Shown here in pieces: positions 1 through 7,047 of a stretch of 12,539 nucleotides of DNA (the first letter of the stretch is position 1; each line of letters begins with the position of its first letter). Source of the DNA: Mycobacterium sp. (GTDB taxonomy: Bacteria; Actinomycetota; Actinomycetes; Mycobacteriales; Mycobacteriaceae). The stretch spans positions 1-12,539 of the forward strand of contig JAHFVB010000074.1 of assembly GCA_023264755.1 (NCBI GenBank), given 5' to 3'. The notes beneath the pieces are model-generated. The model was not told where the DNA came from, did no database searches, and was given only the letters and a program-made list of their open reading frames with translations. Position numbers and translations under genes: made by a program.

Positions 1-456
1 GTCACGGCGGTCAAGTCGGGTGCCGACTACGTGTCCGCCCCCGTCTACTCGCACCTGATCTACGACATCGTGCCCGGCGAGCAGACCGTGCTGCGGCATC
101 CCGACATCCTCATCCTCGAGGGGCTCAACGTGCTGCAGACCGGGCCCGCGCTGATGGTGTCGGACCTCTTCGACTTCTCGGTCTACGTCGACGCCCGCAT
201 CGAGGACATCGAGAACTGGTACGTATCCCGGTTTCTGGCGATGCGCGCCGGCGCGTTCGCCGACCCGCAGTCGCACTTTCACCACTACTCCACGCTGACC
301 GACGAGCAGGCGGAGTTCGCCGCCCGCGACATCTGGCATTCGATCAACCGGCCCAACCTGATCGAGAACATCCTGCCGACCCGGCCCCGCGCCACCCTGG
401 TGTTGCGCAAGGATGCCGACCACGCGATCAACCGGCTACGCCTGCGCAAGCTCTGA
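1..456 (+). CDS. coaA: Pantothenate kinase (type I), C-terminal part
   Basis: The reading frame is open from base 1, so the 5' half lies outside the window and the Met at 31 is not the true start. About 151 residues are visible, roughly the last half of a protein of about 312 aa. Type I pantothenate kinase phosphorylates pantothenate with ATP, the first and controlling step of coenzyme A synthesis, in the cytosol. The visible part matches my memory of E. coli CoaA closely: an [10 protein letters not shown] stretch, then [12 protein letters not shown], a DFSVYVDA strand, W-Y-x-x-R-F, a GAFADP-x-S-x-F-H-x-Y segment, and a C-terminal NILPTR-x-RA-x-L-x-L region ending in RLRK. The gene converges on the membrane protein at 519-929 across a strong inverted repeat. 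Identification is firm. Confidence 0.96.
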   Translation, partial: VTAVKSGADYVSAPVYSHLIYDIVPGEQTVLRHPDILILEGLNVLQTGPALMVSDLFDFSVYVDARIEDIENWYVSRFLAMRAGAFADPQSHFHHYSTLTDEQAEFAARDIWHSINRPNLIENILPTRPRATLVLRKDADHAINRLRLRKL

Positions 457-462
457 CCGAGT

Positions 463-511
463 GATTTCGGCGTGTTCGGGCGCGCTGAGCGCGCCCGAAC
501 ACGCCGAAATC
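463..511. terminator. Perfect inverted repeat between convergent genes
   Basis: Two exactly complementary 24-nt arms (463-486 and 488-511) flank a single G. They form a stem of more than 20 bp, with a practical loop of about 5 nt. The element starts 7 nt after the coaA stop and ends 7 nt before the stop of the facing gene, so it can end transcription from both sides. There is no strong U-tract in either direction, which is common for mycobacterial terminators. The arm begins with GATTTCGGCGTG, the same word that occurs three times in the convergent gap near 4581-4619. Confidence 0.8.
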
Positions 512-518
512 GCAGGAG

Positions 519-929
519 TCAGCCGCGCATCCGGCGCAACCCCTGGTATTGGAGCTCGGCCATCACCAGCGTGTACACCCCGCTGCCGATGGTCAGTACG
601 ACACCGACGGTGGTCAGCGGCATCACACCAAGTACGACGAAGAGCACCGCAAGCGCGGTGTAGCCGAGGTTGCCGATGACCAGGACGGTGCCCAACGTAC
701 GCACCCGCCGCTGCAGGGACAGACCGTATACCGCGGCGCCGTAGGCGATGAAGAAGGCGCCCATCGAATACTCGAACGCGGTCGTGGTGCCCGACAGCTC
801 CGCCAGGCGCGCGGCGAGTGGGACTCCCACGATGCCCATCAGTGCACTGAGCGCGGCGTCCAGGCGAATCGCGAACCGCAGGAACGAGTCCTTGGCGGCG
901 GTGGTGTTGGGAGTGGCAATGGTGGTCAT
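519..929 (-). CDS. Four-helix integral membrane protein (paralog A)
   Basis: The protein has 136 aa if started at the ATG at 929, which is preceded by an AGGAAGGAAAG ribosome binding stretch. The open frame continues upstream but through a repeat array, so the longer form is unlikely. A short polar N-terminus leads to an FLRFAIRLDA motif (16-25) and four hydrophobic segments at about 24-42, 53-72, 80-101 and 105-125. The end is basic (GLRRMRG). It is a clear paralog of the next gene on this strand: the LRFA, R-x-DA, Y-GA-x-x-Y, GV-x-PLT and Q-Y-x-G-x-RR motifs fall at near-identical positions. I do not recognise a function. It might be a small inner-membrane sensor or stress protein, but nothing in the sequence shows that. 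The upstream gene is closed by its own hairpin, so this gene probably has a promoter in 930-1021. Confidence 0.8.
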   Translation of the reverse strand: MTTIATPNTTAAKDSFLRFAIRLDAALSALMGIVGVPLAARLAELSGTTTAFEYSMGAFFIAYGAAVYGLSLQRRVRTLGTVLVIGNLGYTALAVLFVVLGVMPLTTVGVVLTIGSGVYTLVMAELQYQGLRRMRG

Positions 930-946
930 CGAGCTTTCCTTCCTAG

Positions 947-1013
947 TTGGATTTTCGAACGGGTTGGTTTTCCGAACGGTCGGGTTTTCGAAGGGTCGGG
1001 TTCTCGAACGGAA
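947..1013 (-). repeat. Four-unit degenerate ~16-bp repeat array upstream of paralog A
   Basis: On the minus strand four units resembling CCGTTCGAAAACCCGA follow one another. Their central TTCGAA-like cores lie at 954-959, 971-976, 987-992 and 1003-1008, giving spacings of 17, 16 and 16 bp. Two cores are the exact palindrome TTCGAA and two carry one change. The array fills most of the gap between the terminator hairpin (1022-1072) and the ribosome binding site of the gene starting at 929. It may be a multi-site operator or part of the 5' leader. The binding factor, if any, is unknown. Confidence 0.6.
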
Positions 1014-1021
1014 ACCTGAGG

Positions 1022-1072
1022 CCGGTGCGGGCCGCCCGCCGTAACCTCTTGCGGCGGGCGGCCACACACCGG
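1022..1072 (-). terminator. Strong stem-loop after paralog B
   Basis: A 12-bp perfect GC stem (1030-1041 with 1052-1063) has a 10-nt loop and is extended by CCGGTG/CACCGG (1022-1027 with 1067-1072) across a small internal loop. Read on the minus strand it begins 11 nt after the stop of the gene at 1084-1491. It lacks a clean U-tail, as expected for many actinobacterial hairpin terminators. It separates the two paralogous genes into distinct transcripts or limits read-through. Confidence 0.75.
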
Positions 1073-1083
1073 TTCGGAGGGAG

Positions 1084-1491
1084 TCACGCCAGTCGGCGCA
1101 CTCCGAAGTACTGGCCGGCCGCACAGCCGAGCGTCGCGACGATCGTCCCGAGCACCATGGCCACGCCGGCGCCCGTCAGCGGCCACACGCCGAGCAGCAG
1201 AACGGCGAGGGCAGCCACGGCGAACACCACGTTCGCCACTACGGCGCCCACGCCGACCCAGCGGATGCCCGGCGCGGCGGCGAGCACGTAGAGCCCGGCG
1301 CCGTAGCCCACCACGACTGCGCCCGCGATCCATTCGGATACCGAGGACAGGCCGGACAGCCGCGACAGCGGGTCAGCCGCCATCGCGACGAGTAGGCCGG
1401 CGCCGGCGCAGAGCGTGGCATCGACCCGCAAGGCGAAGCGGAGTAGGGCGTCCGAACTGTCGGACAGGGGTCGGATGGCGGTGGTGGCCAT
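1084..1491 (-). CDS. Four-helix integral membrane protein (paralog B)
   Basis: The protein has 135 aa from the ATG at 1491, chosen because GAGGAG sits 6 nt upstream (1498-1503). A longer frame to 1551 has no such site. The layout matches paralog A: a polar N-terminus, LLRFALRVDA at about 16-25, helices at about 26-40, 54-72, 78-101 and 104-125, GVWPLT at 101-106, and a basic QYFGVRRLA end. The two proteins align with almost no gaps over about 120 residues, so they derive from a duplication. Function is unknown. The product is an inner-membrane protein. The 112-nt space upstream holds a duplicated motif, and the gene may have its own promoter or follow the membrane protein at 1604-2956 in one transcript. 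Confidence 0.8.
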   Translation of the reverse strand: MATTAIRPLSDSSDALLRFALRVDATLCAGAGLLVAMAADPLSRLSGLSSVSEWIAGAVVVGYGAGLYVLAAAPGIRWVGVGAVVANVVFAVAALAVLLLGVWPLTGAGVAMVLGTIVATLGCAAGQYFGVRRLA

Positions 1492-1532
1492 GATGAGCTC
1501 CTCGACTCTGAGGGTGTTCTCCGGATGCCACC

Positions 1533-1587
1533 AACGCTGCTCGGAAGTCACTGCCAGGTCGACGCAGAACGCTGCCAGTCACTGCCA
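1533..1587. repeat. Imperfect direct repeat upstream of paralog B
   Basis: AACGCTGC followed by AGTCACTGCCA occurs twice on the plus strand, at 1533-1556 and 1568-1587. The second copy lacks 4 nt in the middle. The copies lie about 42-65 and 77-96 nt upstream of the ATG at 1491, so they are well placed to be a promoter or operator element of that gene. The role is inferred from position only. Confidence 0.45.
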
Positions 1588-1603
1588 ACCGCAGGTCAGT
1601 GCC

Positions 1604-2956
1604 TCAGGAGGAAGCCACGACCGGCGTGCCGCGCAGGTCCGCCGCGATGACGCGCGCGGCGGCGTTCTGCCAGTTGTGCAGCGAACGCTGCGGCACCTCG
1701 GTGACGAACCACTGCCACGCCTGACGAGCGACGGGATCCAGCCCGGCCGCGGTGGCGTTCTGCGCGTACGCGCGCACCCCCACGACATAGGGGAAGTACA
1801 GCGAGTTGTAGTGCCGCCACTGCTCGCTGGTGCCGAAGTCGCCGCCGTCGCGCGGCTTGAGTGCGGCGATCCGGTCGGCCAGCGCGGCCTTGAGTTCGTT
1901 GGCGCGCTCCAACGGCTGGTCTGGTACGCCCCGCGAGGCCAGCCGCGCGTCGATGACCGGCAGCGCGGTCAGTGGGCTGGCCACCAACTTGGACAGGTCG
2001 CCGTAGTGGCCCAGTGCCCGTCGGGTGAGTCGCACGAACGTCTCGTCGCTCACGCCGTCGAGCGGGTTCTCCGATCGCAGCGGCAGCGCTGCCTCGGCGT
2101 CGCGAAGCGCGGCCCGGCCCGCCCTCAGGTCTGGGGAGAAGGCCAGCCGGTCGAGCACTCCCGCCAGCGGATCGGCCAGCACGTTGATCGCGGTGGCGAT
2201 GCCGATGCTGGTGAACAGCAACACCGTCAACGCGGTGTGCTCGGAGGTCACCGCCATGCCGATCAGGGCCTGCCCGCCGAAGAGCACCGCGACGACGACG
2301 CTTCCGATGAACGACCGCAGCATGTCGGCGCGCAGGGCCTGCCCCTCGTCGAACGCATCCCACAGTGCCACCGCCACGCCGAGCAACAGCACGTCGCAGC
2401 ACGTCGACGCCAACGCCAGCCAACTCGGCACCAAGCCCAGCGGGATCACCAGGATCGCGTTGCCGAGTGCGAAGAACAACGTGGCCACCACGGCCGCGCG
2501 GAACGCCCGGCGTGGCCTGCCCTGCCGCCGTACGGCGATGACCATCGCACCAAGGGTTGATCCCGAGATCACGCCGAACATCACCCAATGGCCGAGCCGC
2601 AGTGGGCCGTTCACCCCACCGGCGAGCGTCGCGCCCACCGTGCCCAGCACCGCGACGGTCGCGACCGCGGCCACGTCGCCGACGCGACTGCGCCAGGTGT
2701 CGCTTCCTCGCGCGAGCTCCAGCAGCACCGCACACCACGCCACCCCTGGCACCACGACCAGGTACACCTCGAGTCGGCTCAGCAGCGCGGAGTGTGGTCC
2801 ACCGGTCACGCGGACCGCGTCCAACGCGACGACCAGGGCGAAGCTCATCAATCCCACGGCGGCCAGCGCCAGCACGGGTTTGCGGGGGTTACGCGCCAGC
2901 AGGTAGAGCCCGAGCCACCAGCTCAGGCCGAACACCACTGCGGACATCGCAGCCAT
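1604..2956 (-). CDS. Polytopic membrane protein with soluble C-terminal domain
   Basis: The protein has 450 aa. The N-terminal half is hydrophobic, with about nine likely helices between residues 4 and 260, and resembles the sensor half of multi-helix receptor-type proteins. Residues 265-450 are soluble. They include [17 protein letters not shown] (317-333), a helical stretch ending in ADRIAALKP (360-368), EQW-x-x-Y-x-x-LYFPYV-x-GV (378-394), and a final [13 protein letters not shown] segment (421-433). That tail recalls, loosely, the YV-x-G-x-S-x-x-E-x-A-x-x-L helix-turn-helix ends of some bacterial membrane regulators, but in degraded form. I do not recognise a named family. It starts 18 nt after the stop of the Z-FPP synthase gene and is probably co-transcribed with it. 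No good Shine-Dalgarno sequence is visible, and the Met at residue 4 is an alternative start. Confidence 0.8.
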   Translation of the reverse strand: MAAMSAVVFGLSWWLGLYLLARNPRKPVLALAAVGLMSFALVVALDAVRVTGGPHSALLSRLEVYLVVVPGVAWCAVLLELARGSDTWRSRVGDVAAVATVAVLGTVGATLAGGVNGPLRLGHWVMFGVISGSTLGAMVIAVRRQGRPRRAFRAAVVATLFFALGNAILVIPLGLVPSWLALASTCCDVLLLGVAVALWDAFDEGQALRADMLRSFIGSVVVAVLFGGQALIGMAVTSEHTALTVLLFTSIGIATAINVLADPLAGVLDRLAFSPDLRAGRAALRDAEAALPLRSENPLDGVSDETFVRLTRRALGHYGDLSKLVASPLTALPVIDARLASRGVPDQPLERANELKAALADRIAALKPRDGGDFGTSEQWRHYNSLYFPYVVGVRAYAQNATAAGLDPVARQAWQWFVTEVPQRSLHNWQNAAARVIAADLRGTPVVASS

Positions 2957-2974
2957 GGGTTCAGTCTGGCACGG

Positions 2975-3769
2975 CTATTGGCCGTATCGCCGATGCCTCA
3001 GCGTGTAATCGCGCAGCGCCCGCAAGAAGTCCACCCGCCGAAACGCCGGCCAATGCGCCTCGGTGAACCACATCTCCGAATAGGCGCTCTGCCACAGCAG
3101 GAAGCCCGACAGCCGCTGCTCACCCGACGTCCTGATGACCAGGTCGGGATCGGGCTGACCGGAGGTGTAGAGGTTCTCCGAGATGGCATCGACGGTGACG
3201 GCTTCGATCAGCTGCTCGGCCGTCGCACCGTTGGCGAGTTCCTTGCTCAACAACGCCCGGACGGCGTCGGCGATCTCCTGACGCCCGCCGTACCCGACGG
3301 CCACGTTGACGTGGAACGAACCTGCGGCCGCCCCAATGGTCGAGTCGACGGCGTCGCGCAGCCGGCGGGCGGGTTGCTCGCCAAGCAGCTCCAGGTCGCC
3401 GACGGTGCGCACGCTCCAGTGGTTGGCCGGCGCGCAGATCTCTTCGACGACGTCGGTGATGATCTCGATCAGCGACGCCAGTTCGGTCGGTTCGCGTTGC
3501 AGGTTCTCGGTGGAGAGCAGGTAGACGGTCGCCATCTCGACGCCGATCTCCTGGCACCAGCGCAGCATCTCGGCGATCTTGGCGGCGCCCATGCGGTAGC
3601 CGTAGCTGACGTCGTCGTGCCCCTCGTCGCGGGCCCAGCGCCGGTTGCCGTCACACAGGACGGCGATGTGGCGCGGCAGTTGAGATTTGGACTGAGCCAG
3701 CTCCTGACGCAGCCGCAGCTCGTACAGCCGGTAGGCCGGCTCCTTGAGACGCGGCGGAATGATCTCCAC
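2975..3769 (-). CDS. (2Z,6E)-farnesyl diphosphate synthase (short-chain cis-prenyltransferase)
   Basis: At 264 aa it is close to Rv1086 of M. tuberculosis (262 aa by memory). Cis-prenyltransferases condense isopentenyl diphosphate with an allylic diphosphate. This type makes the Z,E-C15 product that a second enzyme extends to decaprenyl diphosphate, the carrier lipid for the mycobacterial wall. The catalytic Asp is D40 in CDGNRRWAR. The conserved Y-x-x-STEN-x-x-R block lies at 83-92, and the C-terminal [20 protein letters not shown] motif ends in the E-x-x-F-x-x-x-x-WP signature. L84 occupies the place of the small residue of long-chain UppS (A69 in E. coli), which I recall as a short-chain determinant in Rv1086. 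The start is GTG at 3769 with no Shine-Dalgarno sequence, and a TAGTCT element just upstream suggests a leaderless message. Divergent from the PAQR gene. Confidence 0.95.
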   Translation of the reverse strand: MEIIPPRLKEPAYRLYELRLRQELAQSKSQLPRHIAVLCDGNRRWARDEGHDDVSYGYRMGAAKIAEMLRWCQEIGVEMATVYLLSTENLQREPTELASLIEIITDVVEEICAPANHWSVRTVGDLELLGEQPARRLRDAVDSTIGAAAGSFHVNVAVGYGGRQEIADAVRALLSKELANGATAEQLIEAVTVDAISENLYTSGQPDPDLVIRTSGEQRLSGFLLWQSAYSEMWFTEAHWPAFRRVDFLRALRDYTLRHRRYGQ

Positions 3770-3777
3770 AACAAATC

Positions 3778-3787
3778 AGACTACTGT
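3778..3787. promoter_or_regulatory. Overlapping divergent -10 elements
   Basis: On the minus strand TAGTCT (3783-3778) fits TANNNT and ends 8 nt before the GTG of the Z-FPP synthase gene, close to the spacing for a leaderless transcript. On the plus strand TACTGT (3782-3787) fits the same pattern and would give a leader of about 33 nt for the PAQR gene, which has a perfect GGAGGTG site at 3818-3824. The two hexamers share two bases. Predicted from motif and spacing only. Confidence 0.4.
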
Positions 3788-3826
3788 GATCCCGGAGTGC
3801 CACCAGGCGAGTTCAATGGAGGTGAC

Positions 3827-4579
3827 ATGTCCAATACCGACTTCTCCCTCGACACCGCCGACGAAGCACAGCAGCAACCTGCGCGCGTCTACGCCGAGGA
3901 CTTCCCCGAAGCCGTGGCCGATGGTGTCGCGCAGTTCCTGGGCAAGCCGCGGCTACGTGGCTGGATTCACGTCTACTCGGCCGTCGTCGCCTTCATCGCG
4001 GGCGCCGCGCTGGTGTCGGTGTCGTGGTCGGTCGGATCGACCAGGGCTGGCCTGGCCACCCTGCTCTACACGTTCACGATCGTGGCGATGTTCGCCGTCA
4101 GCGGTACCTATCACCGGGTGAACTGGAAGTCGGCCACGGCGCGCAAGTGGATGAAGCGCGCCGACCACTCGATGATCTTCATCTTCATCGCGGGCAGCTA
4201 CACCCCGTTCGCCTTGCTGGCGCTGCCTTCGGAATCGGGTTGGGTGCTGTTCTGGATCGTCTGGGGCGGTGCGCTGGCGGGGGTGCTGCTCAAGATGTGC
4301 TGGCCGACGGCACCACGCTGGGTCGGCGTGCCGCTCTACCTGTTGCTCGGGTGGGTGGCCGCGTGGTTCATCGTGCCGATCATGGACGGCGCGGGCGTCG
4401 CGGCGCTGGTGCTGTTGATCGTCGGAGGTGCGCTGTACAGCATCGGCGGCGTGCTCTACGGGCTCAAGTGGCCCAACCCGTGGCCGCGCACGTTCGGCCA
4501 CCACGAGTTCTTCCACGCGTGCACCGCGGTCGCGGCGATCTGTCACTACATCGCCATGTGGTTCGCGGTCTTCCGCTGA
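3827..4579 (+). CDS. trhA: PAQR / hemolysin III family membrane protein (TrhA-like)
   Basis: The protein has 250 aa from the ATG at 3827, preceded by GGAGGTG at ideal spacing. The open frame runs far upstream only because of GC bias. The family has seven transmembrane helices with an internal metal-site-like cluster. The family pattern is present: S-x-x-x-H in SGTYHR (S92, H96), the following D113-H114 pair, and a C-terminal HHEFFH (H225, H226, H230). Helices lie at about 48-67, 73-92, 115-132, 138-158, 166-184, 190-212 and 228-248. Members are linked to membrane-fluidity homeostasis in E. coli and B. subtilis. The name hemolysin is historical. It corresponds to Rv1085c and converges on the isomerase-like gene. 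Family assignment is secure, physiological role inferred. Confidence 0.92.
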   Translation: MSNTDFSLDTADEAQQQPARVYAEDFPEAVADGVAQFLGKPRLRGWIHVYSAVVAFIAGAALVSVSWSVGSTRAGLATLLYTFTIVAMFAVSGTYHRVNWKSATARKWMKRADHSMIFIFIAGSYTPFALLALPSESGWVLFWIVWGGALAGVLLKMCWPTAPRWVGVPLYLLLGWVAAWFIVPIMDGAGVAALVLLIVGGALYSIGGVLYGLKWPNPWPRTFGHHEFFHACTAVAAICHYIAMWFAVFR

Positions 4580-4580
4580 G

Positions 4581-4657
4581 CGATTTCGGCGTGCGATTTC
4601 GGCGTGCGATTTCGGCGTGCTTTCGCCCCACTAGTGGCCGGTTAGCGCGCGGAAATC
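4581..4657. repeat. Triple 13-mer tandem repeat with hairpin partner (terminator region)
   Basis: CGATTTCGGCGTG is repeated three times without error at 4581-4593, 4594-4606 and 4607-4619. The last copy can pair imperfectly (11 of 13, one of the two mismatches being a possible wobble) with 4645-4657, just before the stop of the facing gene. A perfect 10-bp palindrome, CCACTAGTGG (4628-4637), sits in the loop. The element fills the 79-bp convergent gap and shares its core with the inverted repeat at 463-511, so it is best read as a bidirectional terminator whose left arm was amplified. Confidence 0.7.
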
Positions 4658-4658
4658 A

Positions 4659-5045
4659 CTACAGCGGGGTGATGTTCTCGGGGGTCCAGTAGGCCTTCAT
4701 CGACGTGATCTTGGCGTCGTCGTCGAACGTCATCACGCTGATGATCTCCATGCGGATTCCGCCGTCACCCGCCTTCAGGGTGAGCCGCCAGAAGAACGCC
4801 GCCTCGTGGCCCAGCGCCCGCAGCGTCACGATCTCGGTCTCGAACTGTCCGCCCTTGGCCAGGCCACCGTAGAAGCCGCGGATGGCCTCGTGCCCGATGT
4901 GGACTTCGCCGCCGACGGGATCCTCGACGGTGGCGTCCGACGCATAGAGGTCGACGACGTCATCGACGGCACCCTTGCCGGCGGACTCCAGATAACGGTT
5001 GACGGTTTCGGTGATTCGCTCACGCAACTGCTCACTCTGGGCCAT
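4659..5045 (-). CDS. Steroid delta-isomerase-like SnoaL-fold protein
   Basis: The protein has 128 aa from the ATG at 5045. A GTG at 5054 adds three residues and lies 1 nt past the upstream stop. The fold is the cone-like alpha+beta barrel of ketosteroid isomerase / SnoaL. Similarity to Pseudomonas putida KSI, as I recall it, is marked: an N-terminal helix with Y18, ATVEDP with D42 at the place of catalytic Asp40, and VM-x-F-D followed by an I-x-x-M-x-AYW-x-x-x-N end. The residue matching oxyanion-hole Asp103 is Ser (S103 here), so a true 3-oxo-delta5-steroid isomerase reaction is uncertain. It is the last gene of the mca operon, translationally coupled to the DUF255 gene. I do not recall it next to Rv1084 in M. 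tuberculosis, so it may be a lineage-specific insertion. A different small hydrophobic substrate is possible. Confidence 0.85.
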   Translation of the reverse strand: MAQSEQLRERITETVNRYLESAGKGAVDDVVDLYASDATVEDPVGGEVHIGHEAIRGFYGGLAKGGQFETEIVTLRALGHEAAFFWRLTLKAGDGGIRMEIISVMTFDDDAKITSMKAYWTPENITPL

Positions 5046-5055
5046 CAGCGGCACG

Positions 5056-7047
5056 TTACACGGACGTGTTCAGTGCGGTGGCAAGATCTTCGGCGGTCGT
5101 GACGGGCAGCCCGCACGTCCGCCCGCGGCACACGTAGGCGGCGTCACGATCGCCGATTCGGTGGCGGTCGAGCAGCAGCTCCGACGAGTTCGGCTCACCG
5201 CCGATCACGATCGCCCCGCCGGGGGCCAGGGCCCTTGCTGCGGACAGCAATTGCGAGCCCTGATCGGCGCAGGCCACCGCGACCTGGATGGGCCCGCGCA
5301 CGGCGGCCTCGGCGACCGCCAACCAGTGTCCGGCGGACCTGGCGGCCTTGGCCAGCAGCGGCGTGGCCGACTGCAGCGTCGCGGCGGCCAGACGTCCGTA
5401 CCGGTCCCCCGGAGCCAGGTGCTCGGCCAGCTGGAGCGCCTCGGCCATCAACGCGGCCCCCGATGGGGTCGCCCCGTCGACCGGATCGGCGGGCCGCACC
5501 ACGAGCCGCGCGGCGTCGTCGGCGGTGTCGAACCAGTGCCCGGGTCGCTCGGGATCGGCGAAGTGTGCGACGGCATCGTCCACCAGGGCCGTCGCTGCAC
5601 CCAGCCATTCCTCGGCCCCGGTGAGTTGATGAAGCGTGAACAGGGCGGTCGCCAACGCAGCGTGATCCTCGAGGATGGCCGCCCCGTCGCCGACCCGGCC
5701 GCCCAGGCTGGCCCGCCGCAGTCGTCCGTCCACGACGTGCAGGTCGATCAGGTTGCGGGCGCATGTCACAGCGGCCGTGAGCAATTCGGGCGCGTCGAGC
5801 GCCACCGATGCCTCGGCCAGGGCAGTGATCGCAAAGCCGTTCCAGGCCGCGATCACCTTGTCGTCGCGCGCCGGCTGGGGCCGGGTCAGCCGGTGGGCCA
5901 ACAGGGCCGCCCGCACCCGCTCGAAACGATCCGCGTCGTCCGGGTCGGCCAACAGTTGCAGTACCGAGCGGCCCTGCTCGAAGGTGCCCTCGTCGGTGAC
6001 CGCGAAAAGGCTGGCGGCCCAACGCCCGTCGTCGGCTCCGAGCACCTCGCGCAACTGAGCCGGCGTCCAGACGTAGGTCAGCCCTTCCTCGCCGTCGGTA
6101 TCGGCGTCCAGCGCGGAGGCGAACATGCCACCGACTCCCAGCTCGTCGACCAGGAAGGCCGCCGTCTCCCTACCGACCTTGCGCGCCAACGGGTCTCCCC
6201 GCCGCCGCCACCAATGCGCGTAGTCCCGCAGCAGCAACGCGTTGTCGTAGAGCATCTTCTCGAAGTGGGGCACCACCCACGACGCGTCGACGCTGTAGCG
6301 GGCGAAGCCGCCGGCGAGCTGGTCGTAGATGCCGCCACGCGCCATCGCCGTGCACGTCCGCTCGAAGGCGCCCAACGAACCGGGCGCGCCGGTCCGCTCG
6401 TGGTTGCGCAGCAGCGCTTCGAGCAACGCCGACGGGGGAAACTTCGGAGCGCGACCGAAGCCGCCTCGGACCGCGTCCTCGTCGCGCAGTACCGCCGCCA
6501 CGGCGAGGTCACACCCCTCGGCCGTCACCGGAGGGCCGCCGCCCGGCAAGCCCGAGGCCATCGACCGCAGTTCGTCCACGAGCTGGTCGGAGGCCCGTTC
6601 GACGTCGTCGCGGCGCGTGCGCCAGGTCTCGGTGACGGCCTCCAACAACTGGAGGAACCCGGCCTTCGGGTAATAGGTGCCGCAGAAGAAGGGCCGCCCG
6701 TCGGCGGTCAGGAAGCACGTCATGGGCCAGCCGCCCTGGCCCGTCAGCGCGACCGTCGCGTTCATGTAGACCGCGTCCAGGTCGGGTCGCTCCTCGCGGT
6801 CGACCTTGATGCAGACGTAGTCGGCGTTCATCGCCGCGGCCACGTCGTCGTCCTCGAAGGACTCGTGGGCCATCACGTGACACCAGTGGCAAGCCGCGTA
6901 GCCGATCGACAAGAGGATCGGGACGTCGCGGCGGCGCGCCTCGGCGAGCGCCTCTGGCGTCCATTGCTGCCAGTGCACGGGGTTCTGGGCGTGCTGGCGC
7001 AGGTACGGGCTGGTGGCCTCCCCGAGCCGGTTAGCCCCCGGGTTCAT
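5056..7047 (-). CDS. Thioredoxin-domain DUF255 protein (YyaL / Rv1084 type)
   Basis: The protein has 663 aa, the usual length of the family. The N-terminal domain (about 1-165) is thioredoxin-like, opening with the family signature SPYL-x-QHA-x-NPV-x-W and a C53-H-W-C56 redox pair inside ACHWCHVM, then KVDREERPD and GGWPMT-x-FLT. The remainder is an (alpha/alpha)6-barrel resembling GlcNAc-2-epimerase and six-hairpin glycosidases. A second pair, C640 and C645, lies in the C-terminal YVC-x-x-x-x-C segment. The substrate is unknown; no member I know has a firm reaction. The ATG at 7047 overlaps the preceding small gene by 17 bp, and its stop is 1 nt from the GTG of the isomerase-like gene. Operon membership with mca makes a thiol-related role attractive but is inference. 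Confidence 0.94.
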   Translation of the reverse strand: MNPGANRLGEATSPYLRQHAQNPVHWQQWTPEALAEARRRDVPILLSIGYAACHWCHVMAHESFEDDDVAAAMNADYVCIKVDREERPDLDAVYMNATVALTGQGGWPMTCFLTADGRPFFCGTYYPKAGFLQLLEAVTETWRTRRDDVERASDQLVDELRSMASGLPGGGPPVTAEGCDLAVAAVLRDEDAVRGGFGRAPKFPPSALLEALLRNHERTGAPGSLGAFERTCTAMARGGIYDQLAGGFARYSVDASWVVPHFEKMLYDNALLLRDYAHWWRRRGDPLARKVGRETAAFLVDELGVGGMFASALDADTDGEEGLTYVWTPAQLREVLGADDGRWAASLFAVTDEGTFEQGRSVLQLLADPDDADRFERVRAALLAHRLTRPQPARDDKVIAAWNGFAITALAEASVALDAPELLTAAVTCARNLIDLHVVDGRLRRASLGGRVGDGAAILEDHAALATALFTLHQLTGAEEWLGAATALVDDAVAHFADPERPGHWFDTADDAARLVVRPADPVDGATPSGAALMAEALQLAEHLAPGDRYGRLAAATLQSATPLLAKAARSAGHWLAVAEAAVRGPIQVAVACADQGSQLLSAARALAPGGAIVIGGEPNSSELLLDRHRIGDRDAAYVCRGRTCGLPVTTAEDLATALNTSV

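Noticed and set aside
463..511. Phage attachment site or IS end
   Set aside because: No integrase, transposase or target duplication nearby; the location between convergent stops fits a terminator.
930..1124. N-terminal extension of paralog A reading through the repeat array
   Set aside because: It would translate the terminator and tandem repeats of the upstream region, and a good ribosome site precedes the ATG at 929.
1415..2560. Plus-strand open frame of 381 codons
   Set aside because: Antisense to two membrane protein genes, of low-complexity Arg/Gln/His composition, with no recognisable motif.
2588..3826. Upstream extension of the PAQR protein frame
   Set aside because: The extension runs antisense through two genes. 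The ATG at 3827 with GGAGGTG gives the normal family length.
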